A stretch of DNA of 64,000 nt from Methylibium sp. Root1272 (GCF_001425905.1 NZ_LMDY01000004.1:1-64000), one strand, 5' to 3'; shown: positions 1-8,890, counted from the stretch's first letter. Made by a program: numbers and translations. Notes: generated by a model not told the origin, from the letters alone.

Positions 1-657
1 GAGCTCGACGCCGGCCCTGACACCGGCGTGGCGTACACCTACATGCACATGAAGGCGAACTACGAGCTGATCATCGACAACGTGATGGACCTGAGCCACG
101 TCGACCACGTGCACGGCGAGATCATCACCACGCGGGGGCAACTGTCGCCGCAGATTCCGAAGCTGCGCGAGGGTGGCGAGTCGGTCGCGGCCCGCTGGGA
201 ATGGCAGCAGACGCCGCCACTGCTGATCCTGGCGGACTTCCTGCCGGAGCCGAAGATGCAGGCGCGGCACTTCATCGAGGTGAGCTGGAGCCCGCCGGCC
301 AACATCCAGCTCTCGGTCGGCGCAACGCAGAACGACGGCGCGCTCGACCTGGTCAACTGCATCGGCCAGTACGACCTGCACACCTGCACGCCCGAGTCGG
401 CCGGGACCACGCACTACTACTTCGCGACGCGGCGCAACCATCTCGTCGACGACGCGGCCTACAACGAGGCCAAGATCAAGGCCATGCATGTCGCCTTCGA
501 GACCGAGGACGGCCCGATCATCCAGGCGATCGATGAAGAGATGGACACGACCGACTTCTTCGGCCTGAACCCGGTGCTGATGACCAACGACGTGGCGCCG
601 GTGAAGGTGCGACGCCTGCTGCAGCGGCTGATCGAGCAGGAGGCCCGCGCGAGCTGA
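1..657 (+). CDS. Rieske non-heme iron oxygenase, VanA-like, C-terminal part (cut by window edge)
   Basis: The frame is open from base 1, so the N-terminal Rieske [2Fe-2S] domain lies outside the window; 218 codons remain. This is the catalytic domain of a ring-hydroxylating oxygenase of the vanillate O-demethylase/dicamba monooxygenase type. Near the edge the protein reads NYELIIDNVMDLSHVDHVH. His33 and His38 (counted from base 1) are spaced like the two histidine ligands of the mononuclear iron, and Asp26 would be the residue bridging to the Rieske centre of the neighbouring subunit. Such enzymes hydroxylate or demethylate aromatic compounds using a separate reductase, which is not in view. 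The substrate cannot be read from the sequence. The gene converges on the AraC gene 20 bases downstream, a possible but unproven regulator. Confidence 0.85.
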   Translation, partial: ELDAGPDTGVAYTYMHMKANYELIIDNVMDLSHVDHVHGEIITTRGQLSPQIPKLREGGESVAARWEWQQTPPLLILADFLPEPKMQARHFIEVSWSPPANIQLSVGATQNDGALDLVNCIGQYDLHTCTPESAGTTHYYFATRRNHLVDDAAYNEAKIKAMHVAFETEDGPIIQAIDEEMDTTDFFGLNPVLMTNDVAPVKVRRLLQRLIEQEARAS

Positions 658-677
658 GCGGTGCGGCGGCAGCCGGC

Positions 678-1691
678 TCAGTGCGTGCCCTGCCGCAGCC
701 GCCAGCTGCCGGGCGGCTGCCCGAAGTGGCGCTTGAAGGCGCGGCTGAAGGCGGCCTCGGACTCGTAGCCGGCCCGATCGGCAATGGCCTTCAGCGGCTG
801 GTCGCCGGTCTTCAGGTGCTGGGCGGCGAGCTGCAGGCGCCAGTGCGCCAGATACTGCATCGGCGGCTGGTCGAGGTAGCGCCGGAAGCGCTCGGCCAGC
901 ACCGTGCGCGAGACGCCGACCTCGCGCGCCAGCCGCTCCACGCTCCAGTCCTGCAGCGGCGCGTCGTGCAGCAGCTTCAGGGCCGAGCCGGTCACCGGGT
1001 CCCTGCAGGCTGCGAACCAGCCGCCCTCGCCGTCCGACAGGCCCTGCATGTGCTTGCGCAGGATCTCCACGAACATCAGCTCGGTCAGCCGCGGCAGCAT
1101 GCCGCGCGAGCCGGGCGTGGTCCGGCTGGCCTCGGCGGCGGTGTGGCGGATCGTGCTGCCCAGCCAGTGGTCGGCCGGCGTGGCGTCGGGGCTCACGTGC
1201 AGCAGGGTCGGCAGGTGCCGCAGGATCGGGCGGAACAGCAGCTCGTCGCACTGCAGGAAGCCGCAGATGATGTGGGTCGCGGCGCCGCCGCCGCCGTGCT
1301 CGACCTGCGGCATGTCCTTCCAGGGCTGACAGGGCAGCAGCTGGCCGACCTGCACCGGCGCGGTCTCCTCGTGGCCTTCCAGGCGGTGGCTGTCGCCGTA
1401 GGGCAGCAGCACGGCATCGCCCTCGCGCAGCCACACCGGCTCGTGTTCGGGCAGCGTGAGCCGGCAGCCGCCGGTGGCGATGACGTGGAAGGGAATGATG
1501 TGCTCGGTGCGGAACGGCAGCACCCGCGCCAGTTGCGCAGATCCCGGCGTGAGCACCGCCCACGGCTCGCGGAACTCGGCGCGGAACAGCACCATGCCGA
1601 CCAGGTGCATGCTGCCGAGCAGGTCCGACAGCAGGTCGGGCGAGTGCGACGCCGGCGGCGTTTCGGGCAAGACTTGCGGCATTTCGGGCAT
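678..1691 (-). CDS. AraC family transcriptional regulator with cupin sensor domain
   Basis: A 337-residue regulator. Residues of about 25-210 look like the cupin-type ligand domain found in many AraC proteins (LREGDAVLLPYGDSHRL is typical). The last 100 residues carry the two helix-turn-helix units: WSVERLAREVGVSRTVLAERF and IADRAGYESEAAFSRAFKRHFG. The ATG at 1691 is the first in frame; the residues after it are proline-rich and probably disordered. It is divergent from the DsrE gene (61-base gap) and convergent with the oxygenase gene, so either could be its target. Family assignment is secure; the inducer is unknown. Confidence 0.9.
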   Translation of the reverse strand: MPEMPQVLPETPPASHSPDLLSDLLGSMHLVGMVLFRAEFREPWAVLTPGSAQLARVLPFRTEHIIPFHVIATGGCRLTLPEHEPVWLREGDAVLLPYGDSHRLEGHEETAPVQVGQLLPCQPWKDMPQVEHGGGGAATHIICGFLQCDELLFRPILRHLPTLLHVSPDATPADHWLGSTIRHTAAEASRTTPGSRGMLPRLTELMFVEILRKHMQGLSDGEGGWFAACRDPVTGSALKLLHDAPLQDWSVERLAREVGVSRTVLAERFRRYLDQPPMQYLAHWRLQLAAQHLKTGDQPLKAIADRAGYESEAAFSRAFKRHFGQPPGSWRLRQGTH

Positions 1692-1752
1692 GGCTTCCTC
1701 GCGGCGATCGACCTAAGCTGACGACATCAAGGATGCAGCAAGGAGGCTGTCA

Positions 1753-2121
1753 ATGGCAACGGAATCCAGGGATCTGGTGGTCGTGATCACGCATGGCATC
1801 GACCACGAACTGTCCTCGGCGGGCATGGTCATCGCGCTCGGCGGGATGACGGCGGGCCTGAAGGTGTCGATCTTTCTCACCAGTTCGGGCGTCGACATCG
1901 TGCGGCGCGGCGCGTCGGACATGACCCACGTGAAGCCGCTCGAGCCGCTGGCGGACATGCTGCGCGATTTCGTCGCGCGGGGCGGTACGCTGTGGGCCTG
2001 CACCCCTTGCGTGAAAAGCCGCGGCTATGCCCAGGAACACCTGATCGAGGGCGTGGTGATCGCCGGCTCCAGCGTGATGCACGAGCTGATCAAGCGCGGT
2101 GCGGCCACGCTGAGCTTCTGA
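1753..2121 (+). CDS. DsrE family protein
   Basis: A 122-residue single-domain protein of the DsrE/DsrF-like fold, which in other bacteria handles sulfur transfer or acts as a small soluble accessory protein. Visible hallmarks are the hydrophobic first strand (LVVVITHGID), a glycine-rich turn (ALGGMTAGL) and a cysteine late in the chain (WACTPCVKSRGY), where sulfur-relay members keep their reactive cysteine. An AGGAGG ribosome site lies 7 bases before the ATG, and the gene has its own divergent promoter region against the AraC gene. No partner DsrF/DsrH or TusA gene is nearby, so a sulfur-relay role is not supported by context. Confidence 0.75.
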   Translation: MATESRDLVVVITHGIDHELSSAGMVIALGGMTAGLKVSIFLTSSGVDIVRRGASDMTHVKPLEPLADMLRDFVARGGTLWACTPCVKSRGYAQEHLIEGVVIAGSSVMHELIKRGAATLSF

Positions 2122-2149
2122 GCCGGTACGCGAGCAGGAGGAGACCGCC

Positions 2150-2566
2150 GTGATGCTGATGTACCGTGAACTGAGCTGGTGGTACTGGGCCGTGACGGCG
2201 GCGCTCCTGATCGCGGGGCTGGCGGGGTGGGCCGGAGCCTTCCACGCGGCCACCGCGTTGAGTGCGTGGCAGGTGCTGCACTTACGCCGGCGCGAGGGCC
2301 GCTTTGCGGCCTTTCCGGTGCAGGTGCGGCTGGCTTTCACGGGCCTGCTGCTGCTGGCCGCGTGGCCACCGATGAACTGGCTGTTCTGGGTGCCTGCCAT
2401 CGGCACGACGGCACAGGTGCTGTTCGGCTACTGCCTGCTGGCGCGCGGCCTGTCTTTGCTGCCCTGGAACCGCCGAGAGACCTGGTCCTGGCGACTGCTC
2501 TGGCGCACCTTCGCGGCGCCGCCGGTGCGCGGCAGCATCCTGCAGGGGCTGCCGGCGGTGCCCTAG
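2150..2566 (+). CDS. hypothetical small integral membrane protein
   Basis: A 138-residue protein I do not recognise. Three or four hydrophobic segments are visible: about residues 10-32, 58-75 and 78-105, with a basic loop (HLRRREGRF) after the first. AGGAGG at 2136-2141 lies 8 bases before the GTG used here; an ATG follows immediately at 2153 and is an equally good start. It sits 28 bases after the DsrE gene and is probably cotranscribed with it. The C-terminus is tryptophan- and arginine-rich. It ends 8 bases before the stop of the convergent reductase gene. Confidence 0.65.
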   Translation: MMLMYRELSWWYWAVTAALLIAGLAGWAGAFHAATALSAWQVLHLRRREGRFAAFPVQVRLAFTGLLLLAAWPPMNWLFWVPAIGTTAQVLFGYCLLARGLSLLPWNRRETWSWRLLWRTFAAPPVRGSILQGLPAVP

Positions 2567-2574
2567 CGGCAAGT

Positions 2575-3663
2575 TCAGGCCGGCGGCAGGATGCCGCGTG
2601 CCATGAAGCTGCGCAGCCAATGGCAGAACATGTCCTCGCTGTCGCAGACCTCGTGGAAGCCGGCCTGGCGCAGCTTGATCGCGCTGACGAAGGCGGGCGG
2701 CGGTGGCTCCGTCGCGCCGTGGGCGAAGCAGAAGTCCGCGTAGTGGTGCGACTCGCCGAGCAGCGCCGGCAGCGCCACCGGCCGCAGGCCGTGCCGCGCG
2801 ACGATGCGATCCCACAGCGCCGCGTGCTCGGGCAGGAACTGTCCCAGCGCGCGCGGGTGGTCGGGTCCGGCTTCGACGCCCAGCGTCGCGGCCATCGCCG
2901 GCCACACGTTGCGCCACTCGAAGACGTCGCCGTTGGTCACGTTGAAATGCTGGCCGACCGCGGCCGGGCTCGCGGTGGCCCACACGAAGACGTTGGCGAG
3001 CAGGCGCGCGTCGACCGCTTCCCACACATAGGGCACGCCGCCGGGGAAGCCGAACGGCTCGCCGAGCTCGCGGCAGATCGCGGCATAGGCGCCGATCACC
3101 GGCGCGAGGTTCATCGCGACGCCATAGGCCGCGCCGATGATGAGCTGCGGGCGCAGGATGGTGAAGTCGAAGTGGCGCGCTGCCGCCAGCTCCTTCAGGT
3201 AGTCCTCCTGCAGCCAATAGAAGTTGGCGTGGGGATCGCGCGGCGCGCGCTCTCGCGCCGGGATCGGCATCGGGTGCAGGTGGATGCCGTAGGCCTTGGT
3301 GCCCTGAAGCAGGCTCACGTGGCGCAGGCCGCTGCCCGCGCCGGTGAGCGGCGCGAGGCAGTTCTGCAGCATCGCGAGATTGGTCTCCATCTGGTCGCGT
3401 TCGCTCCAGCCGGCGATCAGGCCCGGCTTCTCGAACAGCGCGGCGTAGACGACGTGCGTGACGTCCGTCAGCGCGCCGAGCGCGGCACGGCTGGCCGCCG
3501 CATCGCGCAGGTCCACCGCGAGGTGGGTGTAGGGCCGCTCGCGCACCAGTTCCGGCCGGCGGCGCGACAGCGCCACCACCTCCCAACCTTCGGCGAGAAA
3601 GGCGTCGACCGCCGCCGCGCCGACGACGCCGCTGGCGCCTGCGATCAGAACCTTGTTGGGCAT
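2575..3663 (-). CDS. SDR family oxidoreductase, PRISE/iridoid-synthase-like
   Basis: A 362-residue NAD(P)-dependent enzyme of the extended short-chain dehydrogenase superfamily. The nucleotide-binding loop is at the very N-terminus (GASGVVGAAAV, about residues 9-19). A GTKAYG stretch and a later NFYWLQEDYL replace the usual Tyr-x3-Lys pair. This matches the PRISE group (progesterone 5-beta-reductase/iridoid synthase-like), which reduces activated C=C bonds of enones. The natural substrate in bacteria is generally unknown and cannot be inferred here. It is transcribed alone and leftward, with a 343-base gap upstream. Confidence 0.8.
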   Translation of the reverse strand: MPNKVLIAGASGVVGAAAVDAFLAEGWEVVALSRRRPELVRERPYTHLAVDLRDAAASRAALGALTDVTHVVYAALFEKPGLIAGWSERDQMETNLAMLQNCLAPLTGAGSGLRHVSLLQGTKAYGIHLHPMPIPARERAPRDPHANFYWLQEDYLKELAAARHFDFTILRPQLIIGAAYGVAMNLAPVIGAYAAICRELGEPFGFPGGVPYVWEAVDARLLANVFVWATASPAAVGQHFNVTNGDVFEWRNVWPAMAATLGVEAGPDHPRALGQFLPEHAALWDRIVARHGLRPVALPALLGESHHYADFCFAHGATEPPPPAFVSAIKLRQAGFHEVCDSEDMFCHWLRSFMARGILPPA

Positions 3664-4006
3664 GGAGTGTCTCCGCGTTGTCAGGGCCGGCCAGCATACG
3701 GGCCGGCCGGCGTGCGATGCAGAAGGGCTGACCCTAGGACGGGTCGATCACCGGAACTGCCCCTGCATCGCTGCGCTGTTCGGTGGATCGACGCTACGCG
3801 AAACGAACTACAGTGCTGTCACTTCGGCGACAAACCGACCGCACCATTGGGCGGATCCAGGAACCCGTCACCTGCGCCGAAAGAACCCGTCGCCCCGCGC
3901 TGCTCAGCGCGATGCGCGTTCGGTAGATGAGCCCGCGGCCCTGGTCTTCTCCAGTTTGCCTGCGGGCTTTTTCTTTGCGGCGGCGTCTCGCGCGGTGCCG
4001 CGCGGG
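3664..4006. other. 343-base intergenic gap without a convincing gene
   Basis: No coding frame with protein-like composition is seen on either strand between the PRISE-type reductase and the next leftward gene. The gap must contain the leftward promoter of the reductase. Its only clear structure is a rightward-facing terminator-like hairpin near 3930-3976, described separately. Confidence 0.6.
3930..3976 (+). terminator. orphan rightward intrinsic terminator
   Basis: AGCCCGC (3930-3936) pairs with GCGGGCT (3962-3968); an inner CTGG/CCAG helix lies between the arms. A run of five T, one C and three T follows at 3968-3976. The orientation is rightward, yet no rightward coding gene ends here: the genes on both sides point left. 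It may terminate an unannotated small RNA or block antisense readthrough. Confidence 0.5.
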
Positions 4007-4309
4007 TCAGACCCTGGCGAGCAGCGCCTCGGACACCTGCAGCGCGCGTTCACGCTCGCCGGAACCCCCCAGCACCAGGCGGTGCCCGCGTTCGAACAGA
4101 ACGTTCTCGGCCAGCTCGCACAGCACCGGCATCATGCTGCGCGCGACCAGCCGCAGATCGTCGATCGCCAGCGCGCGCAGCGCGCCGCTCAGTTCGGCCG
4201 CGGCGGCACGGTATTCACCCGCGTGCATGCCCATCTGCTTGTTCTCGAGGACACGCATCAGGCACAGCGAGGTGCGCAGCGTCTCGTCCTGCAACTCGGT
4301 GATCGTCAT
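4007..4309 (-). CDS. hypothetical protein, small and helical
   Basis: About 100 residues with the ATG at 4309 (MTITELQDETL...). The frame stays open upstream for 56 more codons, but that part is proline-rich and not protein-like, so the inner start is preferred. I see no Shine-Dalgarno sequence at it. The product looks all-helical and amphipathic (LRTSLCLMRVLENKQMG, MMPVLCELAENVLFERG), with no membrane segment and no motif I recognise. It is divergent from the DUF456 gene. The coding strand is chosen on composition; the opposite-strand frame looks like low-complexity shadow. Confidence 0.55.
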   Translation of the reverse strand: MTITELQDETLRTSLCLMRVLENKQMGMHAGEYRAAAAELSGALRALAIDDLRLVARSMMPVLCELAENVLFERGHRLVLGGSGERERALQVSEALLARV

Positions 4310-4497
4310 GGGGGAGGGCAAGGCAGATCCTTTCGGGGGCGTCACCATGAGTGGCGCGCCCGCTGACTTATCGGCCGGAAAGGGCGCTGCCTTGAGGGCG
4401 ATCGGGCCATCGTGCCGGCCGGCCATCGGCCATGGCGGTTGAACTCCGGCGCGCGGGCGCCATTTGTGGCTGGACACTCTACGAAGGAAGGCACCTC

Positions 4498-4980
4498 ATG
4501 GCCGATGGTTTGCTGTGGATCCTGAGCGTGGCGCTCATCGTGCTGGGCGTGGCCGGCACGGTGCTGCCGGCCCTGCCGGGCACGCTGTTCGTCCTGGCGG
4601 GCATCGTGCTCGGTGCGTGGATCGACGACTTCGTGCGCGTCGGCTGGGGCAGCCTCGCCGTGATCGGCGTGCTCGCGGTCGTGGCCTGGGCCGCGGACTA
4701 CGTGGCCGGCCTGCTGGGCGCGCGCCGCGCCGGCGCCAGCCGCGAGGCGATCCTCGGTGCGGCGCTCGGCACCGTGGTCGGCATCTTCATGGGCCTGGTC
4801 GGCGTGCTCTTCATGCCGCTGGTCGGTGCCGCCGTGGGCGAGTACGTGGCGCGCCGGGACGAGCAGCGCGCGGTGCGCATCGGCTTCGCCACCTGGCTGG
4901 GCGTCATGGCGGGGCTGGTCGCCAAGATCGCGATCTCGTTCATGATGATCGGCATCTTCGTGGTGGCGTTGCTGGTCTGA
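4498..4980 (+). CDS. DUF456 domain-containing membrane protein
   Basis: A 160-residue inner-membrane protein of the DUF456 family. The first segment (LLWILSVALIVLGVAGTVLPALPG) carries the family's typical glycine/proline pattern and is followed by three or four more hydrophobic helices with glycine-rich repeats. GAAGGAAG sits just before the ATG at 4498 and decides the start over the open frame that extends upstream. Function in the family is unknown. It stands alone, divergent from the small hypothetical gene and 135 bases before the acyl-CoA synthetase gene. Confidence 0.8.
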   Translation: MADGLLWILSVALIVLGVAGTVLPALPGTLFVLAGIVLGAWIDDFVRVGWGSLAVIGVLAVVAWAADYVAGLLGARRAGASREAILGAALGTVVGIFMGLVGVLFMPLVGAAVGEYVARRDEQRAVRIGFATWLGVMAGLVAKIAISFMMIGIFVVALLV

Positions 4981-5115
4981 CGCCGTTCGCGGCGCGCTTC
5001 GGCGCAACGCATTGCGGGAGGCGGTGGCGCTGTCAGGACAGTGTCATCCGGTGCCCCGAAGGTGGCGGCATGCCGCGGCACATGCCGGAGGTTCGATCGG
5101 CGCAGACTGGACCCC

Positions 5116-7806
5116 ATGGACAAGCACTTCCTCACCCCGCTCTTCTCGCCCGAATCGATCATCGTGCTGGCCGGTCCGCCCGACGACCCGGCCGGCCAGA
5201 CGCCGCAGGCCCGGGTGCTGCACCAGGCCCTGCGGGCGCAGCCCTATGCCGGCACGCTGCAGTTCCTGGACATCCACGCGACCGGCACCCTGGCCGACCT
5301 GGCGCAGACCCGGGCCGACCTGGCCATCATCGCGCTGCCGCCGCAGGAGGTGGCCTCCGCGCTGGAGGTCGCTGGACGTCTGGCCTGCCGCTCGGCACTG
5401 GTGGTTTCCAGCGGCATCGGCGCCGAGGCCGCGGCGGCGCTGAAGAAGATCGCGCGCCGCGAGGGCATCCACCTGCTGGGGCCCAACGGCCTGGGCTTCC
5501 AGCGCCCGGCGCTGCAGCTCAACGCCAGCGCAGCCGGGCCGCTGGCCAAGCCCGGTTCACTGGCGCTGGTGTCGCAGTCGGGCGCGCTCACCGCCTCGGT
5601 GCTCGACTGGGCCAGCACCAACGCGGTGGGCTTCTCCAGCGTCGTGTCCCTGGGCCCCAACACCTCGGTGGACATCGCCCAGGTGCTGGACTACCTGGCC
5701 AACGACGCGCAGACGCACAGCATCGTCGTCTACGTCGAGGGCATCTCGAGCGCGCGCCATTTCATGAGTGCGCTGCGCTCGGCCGCCAAGGCCAAGCCGG
5801 TGGTGGTGCTGAAGGCCGGCCGCAAGCCGGCCGGCAACGAGGCCGCGCAGACCCACAGCGGCGCCATCGTCGGCAGCGACGACGTGTTCGACGCCGCGCT
5901 GCGCCGTGCCGGCGCGGTGCGGGTGCGCTCCTTCGTCGAGCTGTTCTCGGCCGCGAAGTGCCTGGCTTCGCGCTACCGCCCGGTCGGGCGGCGCCTGGCC
6001 ATCGTGACCAACGGCGGCGGCCCCGGCGTGCTGGCGGCAGACTGGGTCAACGAGCTGTTCCTGCACCTGGGCCGGCTGTCGGCGGAGTCGGCCGCCGCAC
6101 TGGCGCCGCAGCTGCCGCCACTCGCGTCGCTGTCGGACCTGATCGACCTGTCGGAAGACGCCGGCCCCGAGCACTACCGCGCCGCCATCGAAGCCGCGGG
6201 CCGCGATGCGCAGGTCGACGGCGTGCTGACCGTCTACTCGCCCAAGGTCGGCGTCGATGCGGCGGCCATCGCGCGCGCGCTGGTGGACGTCAAGCACACG
6301 ATGGGCAAGCCGCTGCTGTCGTGCTGGATGGGCGATGCCTCGGTGGGCGCGGCGCGCGAGCTGCTGAACGAAGCCGGCATCCCCGGCTTCCGCACGCCGG
6401 AGGCGGCGGTCGGGGCCTTCGGCAACATCGCCTCGTTCTACCAGAACCAGCTGCTGCTGCAGCAGACGCCTTCGCCACTGTCCACGCTGGCCAAGCCCGA
6501 CATCGAGGCGGCACGTCTGGTGATCGAGAGCGTGCTGGCCGAGCGCCGCAAGGTGCTGACCGAGATGGAGTCGAAGACGCTGCTGTCGTCCTTCCACATC
6601 CCGGTCACCAACACCATCCTCGCGCGCAGTGCCAACGAGGCGATGATGATCGCTACCCAGCTGGGCTTCCCGGTCGCGCTGAAGATCGATTCGTCCGACA
6701 TCAGCCACAAGTCCGATGTGCAGGGCGTGGCGCTCAACATCATGAACGGCGCGAGCGCGCGCGACACCTACACCGACATGGTGGAGCGCGTGGCGCGGCT
6801 GCAGCCGGGCGCCCGCATCAACGGCGTGACGGTGCAGAAGATGGCGCGCGCCCGGCGCGGCCGCGAGATCTACATCGGCCTGGTGACCGACGACCCGTTC
6901 GGTCCGGTCATCGTGTTCGGCGCCGGCGGCACGATGATCGAACTGATCAACGACCGCGCGATGGAGCTGCCGCCGTTGAACCGCTTCCTGGCGCGCCGAC
7001 TGATCGAGCGCTCCCGCGTCGCCGAGACGCTGGGCGAGTGGCGCGGCGCCAGCGCGGTGGACCTCGACGCGCTGGAGCAGGTGCTGCTGCGCGTGTCGGA
7101 GATGGTGTGCGAGCTGCCGCAGCTGCGCGAGATGGACATCAACCCCATCATCGTCGACGAGTCCGGCGCGGTGGCGGTGGACGCGCGCATCGTCATCGAC
7201 AGCGCGCCGCAGGCGGCCGGCGGTCGCATCAACCCCTACACCCACCTCTCCATCCTGCCCTACCCGACGCGCTACGAGCAGGTCTGGCCGCTGCGCGGCG
7301 GTGGCGAGTACACGGTGCGCCCGATCCGGCCGAACGACGCGCAGATGCTGCAGGACCTGGTGCTGCACCTGTCGCCCGAGAGCCGCTATTTCCGCTTCGT
7401 GTCCTCGCTGACCGAGCTGTCGCCGTCGATGCTGGCGCGCTTCACGCTGATCGACTACGACCGCGAGATGGCGCTGGTGGCGGTGGTCAAGGAGCGCAGT
7501 GCGGGGGCCGACGGCGAGATCGCCGAGACCGAGCGCATCGTCGGCGTGTCGCGCTACATCACCAACCCCGACCACTCGACCTGCGAGTTCTCGCTGGTGG
7601 TGGCCGACGACTTCAACGGCCGTGGCATCGGCTCGCGCCTGATGGAAAGCATCATGGACGTGGCGCGCGAGAAGGGCCTGAGCGAGATCGACGGGCTGGT
7701 GCTCGCCAACAACGCCGACATGCTCAAGCTCATGCGCTCGCTGGGCTTCGCGGTCAAGCGCTTCGCCGACGACCCGGACTTCATGCTGGTGACCCACACG
7801 CTGTAG
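5116..7806 (+). CDS. bifunctional NDP-forming acyl-CoA synthetase / GNAT N-acetyltransferase
   Basis: An 896-residue fusion. Residues 1-130 form the CoA-binding domain and about 140-460 the succinyl-CoA-ligase-like domains, with the phospho-histidine region at THSGAIVGSDD. About 475-700 is an ATP-grasp domain. The last 170 residues are a GNAT acetyltransferase with the acetyl-CoA loop NGRGIGSRL. The layout matches protein acetyltransferases of the Pat/PatZ (YfiQ/Pka) class, where the synthetase-like part is usually regulatory; whether it still makes acyl-CoA here is open. The ATG at 5116 gives the expected N-terminus. No Shine-Dalgarno sequence is near it, but CAGACT ends 7 bases before it. 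The usual target class is acyl-CoA synthetases, for example in propionate or acetate use. Confidence 0.85.
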   Translation: MDKHFLTPLFSPESIIVLAGPPDDPAGQTPQARVLHQALRAQPYAGTLQFLDIHATGTLADLAQTRADLAIIALPPQEVASALEVAGRLACRSALVVSSGIGAEAAAALKKIARREGIHLLGPNGLGFQRPALQLNASAAGPLAKPGSLALVSQSGALTASVLDWASTNAVGFSSVVSLGPNTSVDIAQVLDYLANDAQTHSIVVYVEGISSARHFMSALRSAAKAKPVVVLKAGRKPAGNEAAQTHSGAIVGSDDVFDAALRRAGAVRVRSFVELFSAAKCLASRYRPVGRRLAIVTNGGGPGVLAADWVNELFLHLGRLSAESAAALAPQLPPLASLSDLIDLSEDAGPEHYRAAIEAAGRDAQVDGVLTVYSPKVGVDAAAIARALVDVKHTMGKPLLSCWMGDASVGAARELLNEAGIPGFRTPEAAVGAFGNIASFYQNQLLLQQTPSPLSTLAKPDIEAARLVIESVLAERRKVLTEMESKTLLSSFHIPVTNTILARSANEAMMIATQLGFPVALKIDSSDISHKSDVQGVALNIMNGASARDTYTDMVERVARLQPGARINGVTVQKMARARRGREIYIGLVTDDPFGPVIVFGAGGTMIELINDRAMELPPLNRFLARRLIERSRVAETLGEWRGASAVDLDALEQVLLRVSEMVCELPQLREMDINPIIVDESGAVAVDARIVIDSAPQAAGGRINPYTHLSILPYPTRYEQVWPLRGGGEYTVRPIRPNDAQMLQDLVLHLSPESRYFRFVSSLTELSPSMLARFTLIDYDREMALVAVVKERSAGADGEIAETERIVGVSRYITNPDHSTCEFSLVVADDFNGRGIGSRLMESIMDVAREKGLSEIDGLVLANNADMLKLMRSLGFAVKRFADDPDFMLVTHTL

Positions 7807-8035
7807 GCCGGGCCGGCCGCACCGCGTCAGGCTGCGTGGCGCAGCGCCGCTCGGGAACTTCCCGGTCGCCAGGCCGATGCCGATGCAGGAGCCGAAGGCC
7901 GGCCCGCGCAGACGATGGCTCGGCGCCAATCAGGACGGATGATGGGTACGGGGGCAGTCCCGGAACTTCCGGGGCGCGCGCGGCGTCCATCCATCGATGA
8001 GGCTCATGCGACGCGGGTCGCTGGAGGTTTGCAAC

Positions 8036-8890
8036 ATGAACAACAAGCTGATCTATGGTGTGGCCGGGCTGGCGTTCGTGATCGCCGTCGGGGCCTTGCT
8101 GTACTGGCGCCAGCGGCCGCCGGAACCGCCGGCCAGACCCGAGGCGCCGGTCGCCGAGGTGGCGCCATCGCCCGAGGTCGCCTCGGCGCCGGCCGAGCCC
8201 GCCATCCGGCACCCGATCGACGCGCAGGGCGCCGACGCCACGGCCAGCGCGTCGGCCCCGGCGACACCGGAGAAGGCCGATGCGGTGGTCCAGTCGGCGC
8301 TGGTCGAGCTGCTCGGGCGGCCCTCGGTGATGTCCTTCCTGCAGGTCGACGGCTTCGCGCGCCGCGTCGTCGCGACCGTGGACAACCTGGCCCGGCCGCA
8401 TGCGGCGCCGCGGCTCTGGCCGGTCAATCCTGCCCCGGGGCGCTTCACGGTCGAAGCCGGCGCGGGTGGCGGCTCCGTGATCGGTGCGGCCAACAGCGCG
8501 CGCTATGCGGCCTTCATGGCCTTCGTCGAGTCGGTCGACAGCGCTCGTGCGGTCGCGTTGTACGTGCGGCTGTACCCGATGTTCCAGCAGGCCTACCAGG
8601 AGCTGGGCTATCCGCGCGGCTATTTCAACGACCGGCTGGTCGACGTCATCGACCACCTGCTGCAGACGCCGGAGCCGGCGGGCCCGCTGGCGGTCGTGCT
8701 GACCGAGGTGAAGGGGCCCGTCCAGCCCTCGCGCCCGTGGGTGCGCTACGAGTTCGCCGACCCGGCGCTGGAGGCGCGGTCGGCGGGGCAGAAGATGCTG
8801 CTGCGCATGGGGCCGCAGCAGCGGCAGAGCCTGAAGGCGAAGCTGGCGGAGATGCGCGCGCAGATCACGCGGGCGCCGGGTACGCGATGA
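8036..8890 (+). CDS. DUF3014 domain-containing membrane-anchored protein
   Basis: A 284-residue protein with one N-terminal membrane helix (LIYGVAGLAFVIAVGALLYW, about residues 5-24). A proline/alanine-rich linker follows, then a DUF3014 domain from about residue 85 to the end (PSVMSFLQVDGFARRVVATVDNLARP is characteristic). The large domain probably faces the periplasm. CTGGAGG lies 9 bases before the ATG at 8036, which rules out the longer upstream frame. Function of the family is unknown. It is flanked by 229 and 248 bases of non-coding DNA and seems monocistronic. Confidence 0.8.
   Translation: MNNKLIYGVAGLAFVIAVGALLYWRQRPPEPPARPEAPVAEVAPSPEVASAPAEPAIRHPIDAQGADATASASAPATPEKADAVVQSALVELLGRPSVMSFLQVDGFARRVVATVDNLARPHAAPRLWPVNPAPGRFTVEAGAGGGSVIGAANSARYAAFMAFVESVDSARAVALYVRLYPMFQQAYQELGYPRGYFNDRLVDVIDHLLQTPEPAGPLAVVLTEVKGPVQPSRPWVRYEFADPALEARSAGQKMLLRMGPQQRQSLKAKLAEMRAQITRAPGTR

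Noticed and set aside
4464-8000. A rightward open frame of more than 1100 codons over the DUF456 and acyl-CoA synthetase genes
   Set aside because: It is extremely Arg/Gly/Ala-rich, has no motif, and overlaps genes with clear domains; it is a by-product of high GC content.
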